Assembly (NCBI GenBank): GCA_038373865.1
Contig: JAXGGA010001140.1
Span: forward strand, 62,001 to 126,000
Direction of reading: 5' to 3'
From: Uloborus plumipes
Lineage: Eukaryota; Arthropoda; Arachnida; Araneae; Uloboridae
DNA length: 64,000 bases
The notes under the pieces were generated by a model that did no database searches, had not been told where the DNA came from, and was given only the letters and a program-made list of their open reading frames with translations. Below, piece after piece: positions 10,269 to 21,900 of the stretch (the stretch's first letter is position 1; every line of letters begins with the position of its first letter). The translations under genes and the position numbers were made by a program.

Positions 10269-11404
10269 AGGGAAATTCCATCGTTACAGACCTAACAATC
10301 GCAGACTTTGAACACAAATATTTCTGGTTTGGGCTGATGAAAGTCTTCATTTTTTTTTCCTGTAGTGTAACTTGATGATGTTTATGCTACATTAAATTTG
10401 CGTGCAGACTGCTTAATTACAAAAAAATACAGAAATTAAAAACTGCCTGTTACAGACGTAATTCACAAAACAGCAAAAACTCGACTATGTCATACAACTT
10501 ACAATATTCTTCTGAATTATACGGAAATTTTAAACTTTTTTTTTTTTAATACGTGTTCTAGAGACTTCAAGCTTTCTAAAACCATAAAGATTGTGTGGAT
10601 TGTGTGGATTTTGACTGCCGAATTTGTGAAAAAATTTATAAACTTGTTACGGACGAAACAAAGTGGTGTTACAGACGTAACATCTCTGATTTGAAAGTAG
10701 AAAACAGTATTTTAAAGCAGGAATAAACAAAGATTTTTGTGCTAAAACAATACAGTAGCATTAATTAACACATTATTTGAATATTTTAAGTTATATGTAA
10801 CAGTTTTAGAAAATTTGGGTAAGTCTGGGAGAGTTGAGAGCATATGCCGATATGTCAATATGTAACAATATATTAATGCATCTTAAGGCAATTATTTCCA
10901 AGAAAGATTGACACAAGAAAAGTTTAGAAGGGCCTTCACACAAATTTATTTATTTGTATTCTTAAAATTAATGCATAATGGGGCTGCTACATAAAAAAAT
11001 CGGGAAAAGTAAATTCCTCGCTTGAATCAGTGATTGGTCTTAGGAGAGCTTAAAAATTTGAAAATGTTGGATGATATAGCAGAATACTGGTACCAAACTA
11101 AAATTTAACCTTCTTGGTGACAGTTGGTCAATTTTGATAATTTTTTTTTGAATAAAAAAATGTTTCTTTTTGCGTCCGACGTTTTCGAAATTCGAACGGC
11201 ATTTTCGCAAATAAATTTCAATTACATGCCGACATAATTAAAAATTTCAAAATCAGAATACCAGAAACTTTTGTACTCGTACCATATTATACTATATGCA
11301 TGTATTGCTCATCCTGTGCTTTTGACCTATTTAATTGGAAATTTACTTTTGCTACGGACGTAACATAGAGCCATTTGTTATGTCCGAAATGTTACGTCTG
11401 TAAC
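10269..11404. repeat. Non-coding tract reiterating GTTACAGACGTAAC
   Basis: The word GTTACAGACGTAAC or a close variant occurs at 10283-10296 (CCTAAC variant), 10449-10461, 10646-10659 (CGGACGAAAC variant), 10668-10681 (exact), 11351-11364 (GCTACGGACGTAAC) and as an exact inverted copy at 11391-11404. Spacings are irregular, so it is not a tandem array. The tract begins near GGGAAATTCCATCGTTACAG, which resembles the GGGTCATTCCA head of the elements at 27.0 and 62.5 kb. No coding capacity. Borders are approximate. Confidence 0.55.
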
Positions 11405-11689
11405 AGCATTAATTTAAAAACTAAATCAGTTGCAATATTTTCAACTATGGTGGACAATTACTCTAAGAATTTGCACTTTTTGACTGCCCCTGGAAACTCT
11501 TGAAATAAAGGACCTGGAACTAACACCCGTGTAACTAACCTAACCTGTAGAGTTATGGTCTCCATGCTATATGATCAAGTTTCGACTCATTGCTATAATT
11601 TGCCGCGGTCAAGAAGCAACGGAACGTGTAACTCGTGATTCAGCGCTAATTCCTTTTTGGTCATTTGGCGACTGCAACAATGGCCAACG

Positions 11690-12161
11690 TCAACAATGCA
11701 GGGTGGTTCGGCGACGAAAAGTCAGAGGACAGTCCGCTGATGTCTTACCAAGTTTCGTAGTATCTGTTTGGCGATTGAACAGAAACCTAGAGCTGGTCGT
11801 CCTATGCTGTGTTATATGGACTGTTTAAGGCAAAAATTCAAGACACAATTGACGTACAAGGTACAACAACTTGCAAGCAAGCCTTCTGTAGCACTACAGA
11901 CTATTTCACAACATTTAGTGGTATGTTAAAAAGCTTGAAACATGCGTACCACATTAGCTAAGGGAGGCACAACGTTTACTGCGCTTGGAGAAGTGTAATT
12001 CGCTACAGAAACGCGAGGTTAGTGAACCATTCTTGCACTTTATCCTCACTGAAGACGACAAACGGGTGTTTTACGGAAATCACAAGCTCAACACGCAGTG
12101 GCTGCATAAAAAGAATCAGTGAAACAGATACCCAAACAAAACCTCCAACCAAAGAAGATCT
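11690..12161 (+). pseudogene. Decayed mariner transposase, N-terminal and first catalytic part
   Basis: Fragments in shifting plus-strand frames match mariner transposase in order. A WF plus GD...ED stretch lies at 11704-11730; KPRAGRP (about 11783-11803) matches the conserved RSGRP. A helix-turn-helix-like stretch VQQLASKPSVALQTISQHL lies near 11860-11920, VPH at 11946-11954, then C-x-SL...PFLHFILTEDDKRVFYGN and QWL up to about 12106. There are several stops and frameshifts, and the first catalytic Asp region reads TEDDKR rather than the usual GDEKW. Homology resumes after the insertion at 12162-12570. This is an old, non-functional relic identified by motif order only. Confidence 0.6.
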
Positions 12162-12570
12162 CCCTAGCAGCATAATATCATCGGCTGATGATCGGCCATT
12201 CATCGAAACCCGATGAAATTCTCATCGGCCGATGATCGGATTCGATGAGTTCTCATCGGGAATTGCTCCAATATGTCTCATCGTCCAAACACAATCCGAG
12301 CAGCACAATCCGATGAGTTTTTCTCGAAATACGATGAGATTTGGAGCAATTTACGAGCAGTGCAGTCCCGTGTCGATGAATTTAGGATCAATTTTGGATG
12401 CTCGGCTTATTTTCATTGGGAAAGTTGATCGGAAGGATATCGCTTTCCGATGAAAAGCAGCTCATCTAAAACCGTGCTCGCATATTGATAGGATTGATGT
12501 CATCGTGCGTTACGGGATCAGTTTACGAGGAGTTCGATGATCAAAATCCGATGATTTGATGCTGCTTGGG
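12162..12570. mobile_element. Inverted-repeat MITE rich in CATCGG/CCGATG, inserted in the mariner relic
   Basis: The left end CCCTAGCAGCATAATATCAT and the reverse-complemented right end CCCAAGCAGCATCAAATCAT match at 15 of 20 bases and continue into CATCGG. The interior repeats CATCGG, CGATGA and GATGATCGG at least a dozen times in both orientations, so the element can fold on itself. Its Gly/Asp-coding shadow frames are not genes. No transposase, and no clear target duplication. Confidence 0.6.
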
Positions 12571-12670
12571 CTTCCTCTTTGTTTGGTGGACTGTCAAGAC
12601 CCGGGCCCTTTTTTGAGTTCCTTCATCTTGTCAGGCCATTACTACGAATGTTTACTGTCGTCGTTTGAAT
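12571..12670 (+). pseudogene. Decayed mariner transposase, segment after the MITE
   Basis: GTTTGGTGG (12581-12589) encodes the VWW of the conserved mariner (C/V)WWD block, followed by DPGPFFEFL, matching the G...YYELL block of mariners, and a degraded tail near 12650-12670. The C-terminal catalytic residue was not found. It is the continuation of the 11690-12161 relic. Confidence 0.5.
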
Positions 12671-12958
12671 GAATAACACACGAAACTTCTCATAAAACCA
12701 CCAGTACTAGTCAATAGGTTAAGTCCCATACTACCCCGAAAGCAGAATACTGCTTAATCGGCGACGTGCGTCGCAGAACAGACATCAGGGCTGCAGAACA
12801 ATTCTGTTCAAAATTGAGCAACCAAAAAAAAAAAAAATCGTTGTAGTTCGAAAGCAAAAAAAGAAAAAGCGTTTCGTTCGTAGCACATGTCTTGCAGAGC
12901 AGCAGACAATTATACCGGCGCCGTAGCCAGTGCCGTGAAAATTGAAATATAGACCACA

Positions 12959-13259
12959 TTTCATTTCATTTCATTTCACCCTCCAGGGTCCCCCGTACCT
13001 ACCAGCTTAGTGGTTTAACCGGGATAGGGCCCTGAAGAGCGCTCTGTTCTTAATTTTGAACCAGAACCTAGGGTCGAGCAAACCATAGGCCCTAGCACCC
13101 CCAGAGGTATCGTTTCACTTGGAGGACTTTGTGACCACGACATTTTTAACGCCTCCCAGTCACCATTAATCAAGACGGTGGATCTTTGATCGGCTGGGAT
13201 CGAGCCCGGGTCCCTTCGGACACGAGTCCGATGCCTTACCGATCGGGCCACCACGGCCC
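12959..13259 (-). mobile_element. tRNA-derived SINE with 13-bp target duplication
   Basis: On the minus strand the head (13259 downward) is tRNA-like. An A-box-like TGGCCCGATCGG maps to 13239-13250 and a B-box-like GGCTCGATCCC to 13196-13206, the two internal RNA polymerase III promoter elements. A unique body of about 200 bp follows, then a short tail of four AAATG-type repeats (about 12959-12978). A perfect 13-bp direct repeat AATATAGACCACA flanks it (12946-12958 and 13260-13272), as left by LINE-driven target-primed insertion. The GC content is clearly above the surroundings. The perfect duplication suggests a fairly recent insertion. Confidence 0.85.
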
Positions 13260-13299
13260 AATATAGACCACAGCAGACGTGCGGAAGACTTGACTTGAG

Positions 13300-14860
13300 C
13301 TTATGGGGACCTTCCTGTTTTTTCCGCAGAACTTCAGTGATGACACTTGCGCACCGCGCAGGCTTCGTTGGAAGTTCTGCAGTCCTTCTTATTTGGGCCG
13401 CAAAACTTTAGCCACGAACTTGCAGTTTACATTCGTTATTCAAATAATGTTTCCAACGATTATTTTTTCCGCATGAGAATCGCGGGGACGCAAACTTAGT
13501 CTGAAATTTTGCGAGCCTTCACATTAGGTACACAAATCAGTTCTTCAAATTATGTTTAAAACAACTTTTTCGCAAGAGAATCGCAGGGGCGCAGGTTTTC
13601 AATTGAAGTTTTGCAGGTGTTCACATTTTATCCGCAGAACTTCAGTGACGACACCTTGTAGTATATATTAGATATTCAGTTATGTTTAAAACCATGTTTC
13701 CTCAAGAGGGGATCGCGGGGACGCAAGCTTAGCTTGAAATTCTTCGATCTTTCACATTTTGGCCGCAGAACTTCAGTGACGAAGCGTGTAGTACAGATAG
13801 TTTTTCAAATTCTGTTTAAAACAATTAATTCTTCCACGTTAAAGAGCCGAGGGGAGCGGGATTCGTTTGAAGTTCTGCTGGGGGCCTACACATTTTATCC
13901 GCAGAACTTTAGTGACGAAACCTGCAGTACAAACTATGGTGATTCAAATTTTGTTTCAAACAATTAATTCTTCCGTGTTAATGAATCGCGGGAAAACGAG
14001 CTTCGTTTAAAATTCTACGGGCCTACACATTTTATCCGCAGAACTTCAGTGACGAAACTTGCGGTATAAATTAATCGCGGGAAGAGGGGGGGGGGGGAGT
14101 ACTTAGTACTCGCTTGAAGTTTCGCGGTCTTTCACATTTTGGCCGCAGAACTTCAGAGACGAAACTTGCCGTGCATTTTTATTAGTTATTCAAATAGTTA
14201 TTTAAAACTATTAACTCTTCCTGTTGAGAGAATCGAGGGACGCAGGCTTCGTTTCAAGTTCAACGGGCTTTCACATTTTGGCTACAGAACGTCAGCAACG
14301 AAACTTCCAGAACAAATTAGCTTTTCAAATTTTCTTTAAAACAATAAATCGTTATTCATCAATAAATGGGGGGGGGGGAGAATGTTCGCTTGAATTTCTC
14401 ACTACGTTTTGACCTCAGAACTGCTGCTACGAATCTTACAGAAAAAATTAAGATTTAAAATAATTTTTCCTACTGAAGAATTGAGGGGACGCAAGCTACG
14501 TCTGTAGTTCTGCGGGCCTTATCATTTTGACTGCAAATTAGTTATTCAGATTGTATTAAAAACAATTTTTCCGGTGAGAGAATCGCGGGGGCAAAGCTTT
14601 GTTTAAAGTTCTGTGGCATTTCACATATTGCCGCAGAATTGCACTTACGGAACTCGCAGTGAAAATTATTTATTCAAATGATGTTTAAAACATTTTTTCG
14701 CATAAGAGAAACGCGGGGTGGAGGGGGGGTTCTCCTTTCAAGTTTTTCGGAATTTCACATTTTTGCCGCAGAATTTCTGACGGAGCTCGAACTAAAAATA
14801 GTCATTCAAATTATATTAAAACAATTTTTCCGCTTGAGAGAATCGCGGGGACGAAGTAAT
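13300..14860. repeat. Degenerate satellite, about 13 units of 110-140 bp
   Basis: Each unit has CCGCAGAACTTCAGTGACGA (or a variant), then a TTATTCAAATTATGTTTAAA segment, AACAATTTTTCC, GAGAATCGCGGGGACGCA, and TTGAAGTTCTGCGGG followed by TTCACATTTTG. Copies of the CGCAGAA core lie near 13328, 13398, 13630, 13762, 13898, 14034, 14142, 14632 and 14766, with more diverged ones between. Unit length drifts with poly-G tracts (for example about 14085-14098 and 14368-14378). There is no conserved open frame through the units, so it is read as a local minisatellite-type array, not a gene. Confidence 0.85.
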
Positions 14861-15598
14861 TGAGTTTTTTGAACTGAATTTTTGAACCGATGATGAAGTA
14901 TATATATAGCAAGCATTAATAACATAATTATAAATATATTTGTCATACTAAAGCATTTAAAATATGAATTAATAAAAATAAAGCAAGAAGTATTTGCAAA
15001 CTTATGAAATCTTTCTAATTCAAATTCTTCACAGAAAAATGAAAAAAATTTTAAAAATAATTGTTGTCTTTACCATGGTATTAAAAATTAAGTTGATTTG
15101 GTTGGATTATTGGCATAAAAGCCTCAATAGGCTATACTTAACCAAACAATTGTTTAAAAGTAAAGGTGTCAAAATGAAAATGTTTGTAGAAAGAGCCTGT
15201 AGAATGAAGAAAATTTTTGCTGAAATCAACACATCAATGAAGTTTTAAATTTTGAATAGTAAAAAACAGAAATCCAATCTGCTGAAGAAGGAACAATTTC
15301 CCTAACAAGTCTTTAAAAGAAGGATGAAAATGATTAAAGAAGTTGAAGCGAATATGATTGAAATTTGGACGATCCGCGAGCAATCTCCATTGTATATCCA
15401 ATACTAACTGATTGACATTATGTGTGTTACATAAGGGAACTAGTTCATTGAAAAACAGATGTCTATGAGTAAATCTGGTGTGGCCCAAAGAAAAAGGTAT
15501 TACAACTTCTTTTCTGGTGATCTTTGATGACTTGAAACATTCGTCGAAGGCTGACAACAGTGCAACTAATTTCGCGACTCTCTCTATTCTAGTTCTTA

Positions 15599-15601
<3 letters not shown>
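14861..15601. other. No gene or repeat recognised
   Basis: AT-rich sequence. Frames at 14994-15248 and through 15234-15734 have low-complexity composition and no domains. Confidence 0.5.

Positions 15602-15678
<77 letters not shown>
15602..15678. repeat. (AC)n microsatellite
   Basis: About 38 uninterrupted AC dinucleotides. Confidence 0.98.
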
Positions 15679-15680
<2 letters not shown>

Positions 15681-15707
15681 GACAGCATGTAAGTAAGCAA
15701 GCATATA

Positions 15708-16624
15708 TGGGCCATTCCAACGAAAATGGTACAAACCATGTCCGATACTTCAGAATTTTTTAAAATTAGTTTTAATAACTCCCACCCATTAAGTGTATTT
15801 TTTTTTTGGTTCTTCATTTTATTTTGTGCCATCAATTGATTAGGTATAATCCATTTAGAAATGACACAAAAAAATTACCTTTGTCAGAAGAAGGAGAAAA
15901 TGACGTGTCCCAGCTTCAAATTGCTAGAATTTTAAATGTGATTTAAAATTAAACTGAAATGTAACAACAAAATAAATGACACTGCAGTGCACAAAAGATG
16001 CTTCTGACACCATTTCTGCAGTTTATTACGCAAATGAAAAAAAAATTCCCCCAAAAACACTATTATTTATCCATGTCCCTAGTTTTTCTATGTTTCGAAT
16101 TGTCCACTCTGTTACAAGCCTTTTGGAAATAAAATAAACAATTGCATTCAATCTGATATAGTTTTTTAAAAATATAGGTAGTATAACTGCCGTGATTAGC
16201 TTGCTACATTGAATTATTTCATCAACAACCAGGGTGAGCCTCATTCTTTTCTTATGGTAGTTAATTTGAACTGTTGGATGTCCACTCTGTTACAGTCGAT
16301 TTCATGATGAAAAAAAGAGATTTTTTCTTGAAATTGCAGACAAACTTACAGTTTTAGGCTGTTTATTGCACTTTATGCTTGTTCTGTGATTCTAACTTTT
16401 CTTTGTGATTATAAAGATATTTTAAAGGCTTATTTGTCCACTCTGTTACACAAAGTAATCAAAATATTTAATATCCTTCCATAAATGAGACATGTACTAG
16501 TTATTTACACTTCATTATACACAAATAAATTGAAACTCAATAAAAAAATGGTTAGTTGGTGGGGAAATTATTTAAATTGATAAACTTTATATAAGTAAAT
16601 AGTTTCAGACATGATTTGTACCAT

Positions 16625-16630
<6 letters not shown>
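15708..16630. mobile_element. Inverted-repeat element reiterating TGTCCACTCTGTTACA
   Basis: The left end reads GGGCCATTCCAAC followed by GAAAATGGTACAAACCATGT (15722-15741). The right end, reverse-complemented from 16628, reads GAAAATGGTACAAATCATGT, and the two remain similar for about 24 bp. The right end lacks the GGGCCATTCCAAC part and runs straight into an (AT)n tract. Inside, the exact 16-mer TGTCCACTCTGTTACA occurs at 16101-16116, 16279-16294 and 16435-16450, with partial TGTCC echoes near 15740, 15906 and 16074. No transposase. It belongs with the elements at 10.3 and 27.0 kb by design, though each has its own word. Confidence 0.6.

Positions 16631-16698
<68 letters not shown>
16629..16698. 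repeat. (AT)n microsatellite
   Basis: About 35 AT dinucleotides directly abutting the right end of the preceding element. Confidence 0.97.
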
Positions 16699-16701
<3 letters not shown>

Positions 16702-18779
16702 AATTTGGTTGCGTTTCATTAAATTCTAAATTGCAGTACATTATATGTAAAAATGAGAAAACACTTTTTGGTAACATTTTGACGGTAAATATGTATAAAT
16801 CTATCTTGCAGAACAATTTTGGACAAATAATTTTGCGTTGCAGAACATCACTAAGTATTCTGCTTTGGGGCATACTACTACAAAAATGATCAAGTTTTGA
16901 TGACTAGATTGGTGGCCAGTGAAACATCCAGACCTTGTAGTATGATTTTCTGCCTCATTCACATTATTCTTCGGAGTTGGCTCTGATTAACTGCCAAGTG
17001 TTTCAACAGTTGGACAGCATGAGGAACAATAGTTCCCAAACAAGGATACTATGATTTAGAGAGCTTTGGACTTTGTTATGACCAATGTGATGTCAGCATG
17101 TTTGCATTTAGTGGCATTTTTGTACTTGAAACTCTTTCAAAAGGGCTTTTTTGTGGACGAAGGTAATTTTTTTTTTTTTTTTTTGAAGAAAATACATTAC
17201 TTTCGTTTTGACGTTTGTTTTTCTTAATGTTTCGATTTCGGCCAGTAATTATGGAACAACCTAATATCTTCAAAATGTCAAGTTGTTCTGTTGAAATTCA
17301 TATCAGAAAAATCATACGTAAATAGTAAAAATTGGCGCATCATAATGTTAAATTCAATTATTTAACAAAAAGCCAATTGGTAAAAATGTTTCTGATAGTT
17401 CTCCAATTTTCTTAAATTTTTATTTCCAAAAGAACCGGTATTTTGCATAGTACAACCATGACTGCAAGCTCTGAATTATTCCTACATCAGACAAATATCC
17501 CTTAAGTAATAACCGACGCGTTAGTAAGGCTAATTCTAACAATCACTCAGCCATGAAAAGATCTTTCATTTTTTCCTTATTGATCCACTAATTCACTCAG
17601 ATTTTGGATTACCGAATGACCCCATGTCTGATCCATTAGCGTGAGGTCCAATTCTTTCCCAGCGTAAAGATTGTCGTCCAAAGATGACGACTTTCCCCGA
17701 GAAACGAAAGGCCGTCATATTTATCTCATTGATAAATTATGATGGATCGAACTAACATCACAGGAAACGAGACATCACAGAATGTATGACTCAAATGTTA
17801 AGGTTCAATAAGATTTAGTAAGGCAACCGGGAAATTGCTCTCTTCTGTTGTTTTGACTGCTGTTTGACACATTTCACATGCAGAATCCGTGATTAGAGCA
17901 TTTGCGGTTTCTCGCTTCAGGATGGTATTATTTGTCATCGGAGTACAGCCATTACTGTAATTTATAGTGACGTTCTCTAAGATAACCGCTGATATTTTAC
18001 ACATCTAACGCGGGCTGTGCAGTTAGTACCACTTCGACCAAAAGGCATTTAAACTTGAGACTTTTATTTTTGTAGAAATTAAGAGGGTACCATTTATTTT
18101 TGGTAAATAATAACTTTTGACACTCATTACACTTGCATATTTGTCATTCCAAGGTGTAATTAATTTTTTTCTCCATTTGCTGTGTTTATCTAAGTAATTA
18201 ATATGCAAAAGCAAGATAAAATGATCTAGTATCGAAAAAAATACTGAAAAGTGAAATTCAACAGATTAACAGATAAAGTATTTCGAGTTTGACAGTTACT
18301 ATTGTTCAGCTTAATAGTCACAATATTCTAAAATTAGCTAACGCAAGACAAACACTGATTTCAAATAGTATTTTCAAAAATCCCGTTCATAAAAACGAGG
18401 CGTGGTATACTTTTAGTCCTCCTCATGGGGGGGGGGATAAATGCTTTATTTCTACTATTTACCTTATTGCTCAATTGAAAATTTCAGTCTCAATACCAGC
18501 TTTAGTTCAATAATATTTCAGTTTGATTAATTAAATTGTACTCATTTGTATTCTTATCCGTTCGTCCTGCCTTAATATTAGAAAACAGTTTTAATTGAGT
18601 GAAAGGTAATGGCATTCGTCGTAGTCTGTCAACTGTAAAAGTAGCATAAAAGGCCGAACATAGAAATTTTATTAAATAAACCATTGTCTGCACATGCAAA
18701 AGGGAAAAAGTCAAAAATTTTGTACTATGAAATGAATACAAAGAGACAACGTGTATAAAAATACAAATAAGCATTTAAA
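16699..18779. other. No gene or repeat recognised
   Basis: AT-rich. Poly-T near 17167-17184 and a G9 run near 18427. Short frames only. Confidence 0.5.
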
Positions 18780-18905
18780 ATGAGTTTTAAAACCAAGCAA
18801 ACAGCTGTTTTCAGGATGTCAAATGCATGAAGAGGCTTGAATGAAATGCTGACAAAGAGGCTTGTATTTTAGCCTCAAAACAGCTGTTTGCGGAGTTTTT
18901 AAACT
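18780..18905. mobile_element. Short palindromic MITE-like repeat (AACAGCTGTTT ends)
   Basis: GCAAACAGCTGTTTTCAGG (18797-18815) and CCTCAAAACAGCTGTTTGC (18873-18891) are inverted copies with one mismatch, separated by 57 bp that contain AAGAGGCTTG twice in direct orientation. Similarity continues outward (GAGTTTTAAAAC against GTTTTTAAAC). It could fold as a stem-loop. Confidence 0.6.
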
Positions 18906-21900
18906 AATTTCAAGTGTTTTTTATGTGTACTGTTATGCACGTTATCTAATTTTACTCATGCAAAAGTTATTTTATTAAATTATTTCAATTATTTACGTAA
19001 AACAAAAGCAGCAAAAATGTTGCATATATGATCACTTAAAATCAATGAACTTTCACGAAAGTAAAGAACAGAACAGTTTATATATTTTAGCACAAATATT
19101 TAGGGCACCTATTTAAATTAGATATAACAAATAAAGCTGTTGAGAAATACAAATTTATTTATCTAAGCTATGGGATACTTCTTGGAGAGCAATTCACATA
19201 TTTTCTGGAATCGTATCTGAAAAGCATAAAGCGGTTAAGCTTAGGTGGCTCAAAAGACTTTAATGTCACTAGTACTGCTGAGGAAGTGATTTGTATTCTA
19301 CGCTTGGTATCGAATAGGAATTTTTTCCTTTGACGACGTGAACTGGATTTTACATGAAGATACCTAGATGGACGAAGATTTGGTGTTAGGAATTCTCTAA
19401 CGAGAAAAAAAATCAATGTTTCAGAAAAGTTGAAAGTTTCTTCATTTTTCCTAACATTATACATTTCGTGGGAAAAATTCTTTAAGTTTGACTAGGAATT
19501 TATTATCCGTATCCAAATATGAATTTGTTTCGTTTTTTTTTTCTAAGGAATATAGTCTACCGTGTAAGAGAAAGAAACTACTGGAAAAAATTTGTTTGCT
19601 ATACAGCTACATTTTTTACACTGAAGACTTTGTTATTTCCTTGTAACCCAAAACACGCGCAAGCACACACAAAAAATGCACACCTTAATTTTTTATTAAC
19701 AGATTTCTTCTAACTCTGGTTATATGTGTGATTTTAATATCGATTGTGTGTCTATCAATGTTGAGTTGACACATCGGTAATTATTTACAACGCAGTTCAA
19801 GAATTTATTATAAATGTATTTTACATCCACTTAGAAGCTTTAGAAAGCGAAACTGCTGTCGCACTGATTTTAGAAAAAATCAAAATATTTCCCTTTTTAT
19901 ACATTATAAACGCCTTTATAGGTTGAATCCTAATATTTAAAACGATTCCAGAAAAGGGGTATTTACATGGGATGCCCACTATTATCGGGTACCACACTTG
20001 TATTTTACTTTGTAAACGGGAGTTAAAATGTTGATTAAATATTTCTAATTGTGTAACAAAATGTTGCAGATTATGTTTAATCTGCATAATGTAACACAAA
20101 TTTCGACCTTGCGCATTGATGCAGAAAATCCACGAAGGAGTTAGGGCTTCCCTAGAAAAGGTAAAAACTTCCGGTTCAAATTTTGTTAAAATAATTTATC
20201 ACTTTATGCATAGTACTAGAACACCAGTACATACAATGTGCGTGTACTGAAGTTTAAAATGTATTTACAACTGCCTGTATCTCAACTATTTTGACTTTTT
20301 TCCCCCTTTCTTTCGACAATCAATTTAAAAAAATTAGTACTCTTTTTTTGGGGGTAAATTACCGTTGAATCATACTTGTTTTACTTCTTTTATTTCTTAG
20401 TTTATCAACTTTGATAAACTTTACTTTAATATACATTTAAAATTTTATGAGACGTGCCGAAGTTTCAATATTTCTCTTTGATTTAAGAATAAACCTTAAA
20501 CTAGTATTTTTATAAAATGAGAAAAAGTATCGAGCAACCATTATCTAGTACACTCCCATCCCCACTAATTGCAAAGTTAAACCTATATCTACAACAACTT
20601 GATACTTACTTTGTATTCCACTTACAAAATAAACTTAAATTTTGAAAATACACTCGTGTTAAACAAATAAATAATGAGAGTTATAAGTCATTTTAATTTG
20701 TTATATTCTTTCTGAATTGTAAAAAATATTTTCTGCTTTTTATACTGAAACTCAGAACTTTATATTTACGTTAAGAATACTGAAATACATAAATAGCTTC
20801 TTCTTGAAAAAGTCGGCCTTAATGATTCATAACAGAAAAATTCTCATGAATTAGTTACTTGTTTTCACTATTTTTTCCCTCTTGAAGCAAAAACAACTTA
20901 GAATGTGAAGTATAAAGCCGACAGAAGTATATTAACTCCTTAAATCCCGAATGTAAAGATAGCTACTACGAATGTTCTTTATTGGAAGCTTTTATGCAAA
21001 AGCACTTTAATGCAAAATGACAGTTGCAAAAAAAACTTTTTCTTTTTTCTTCTGTGTGTGGTTTTTACTTTAAAAATGAAGTAACTAGATGAAATCTAGC
21101 TGTTATAGTTTGTAAAAAATTTATTTTTTTTAGTAATGGAACACCGTAGATTTGGAAAAAGGAATAAATAGATGAAAATTAATATTTAAAAAATGCCTAA
21201 GTCGTTTAACACAGCAGACATAAGCAGAAAGATTCTTAACTTTTAGATTGTAAACTATATTTACTAAAATTTAAACTCAAGTAAAATCTACGCGTTTGAC
21301 AACAATTCATGTTTAAAAAGGAGAAACATGAACGAGTAATATATGATATTTAACAAATAGTTGAAGAACGTGTTAAATAAATGTCATTTACACGTAAAAG
21401 CAAAATAAGTACTCCTTACTTGTAAGAAACTAATATACTTTTTGAATTTTTTAGGGAATCTTGATACAAAACTCTCATTTTGAAATGAATTTTACTCTAG
21501 TAGTATTTATATAACCCTTTCAAAATGCAAAGATATTGTAAGAGTTCTATCTAAACTTTCGCATTTAACATAGGAACGGTATAGGCTTTAACACTACAAT
21601 CCGCAACACATGCATCATAATAATGAGGATAGCATTTAACTACTTTCATAAAAGGTAATGAATTGCATAGCTTGTTATATTGGTTGCCATTCGTAAAGGA
21701 AAATATTTACTACTCTTAGTTAATGCAAATAAGTCACTAACTAGGAAGTGAAACGTTGTGTAAGTGATTGAAATGAAACATCAAAGTTAACATCGTTTAT
21801 TTTAGTATCATTTCTTAGAAAATTTCATTCAAATTATCAATAAAAATTGATCTTGGATCATAAGTAACCGATGTCGAGCTGTTTACAATATTTAAATATT

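Noticed and set aside
15234..15835. Frames with poly-(CV) or poly-(TH) tracts
   Set aside because: Translations of the (AC)n microsatellite.
16568..16889. Frames with poly-(IY) tracts (also 40229-40435)
   Set aside because: Translations of (AT)n microsatellites.
19168..19464. 98-codon minus-strand frame as a gene
   Set aside because: No domain, no splice or promoter context, length within chance expectation over 64 kb.
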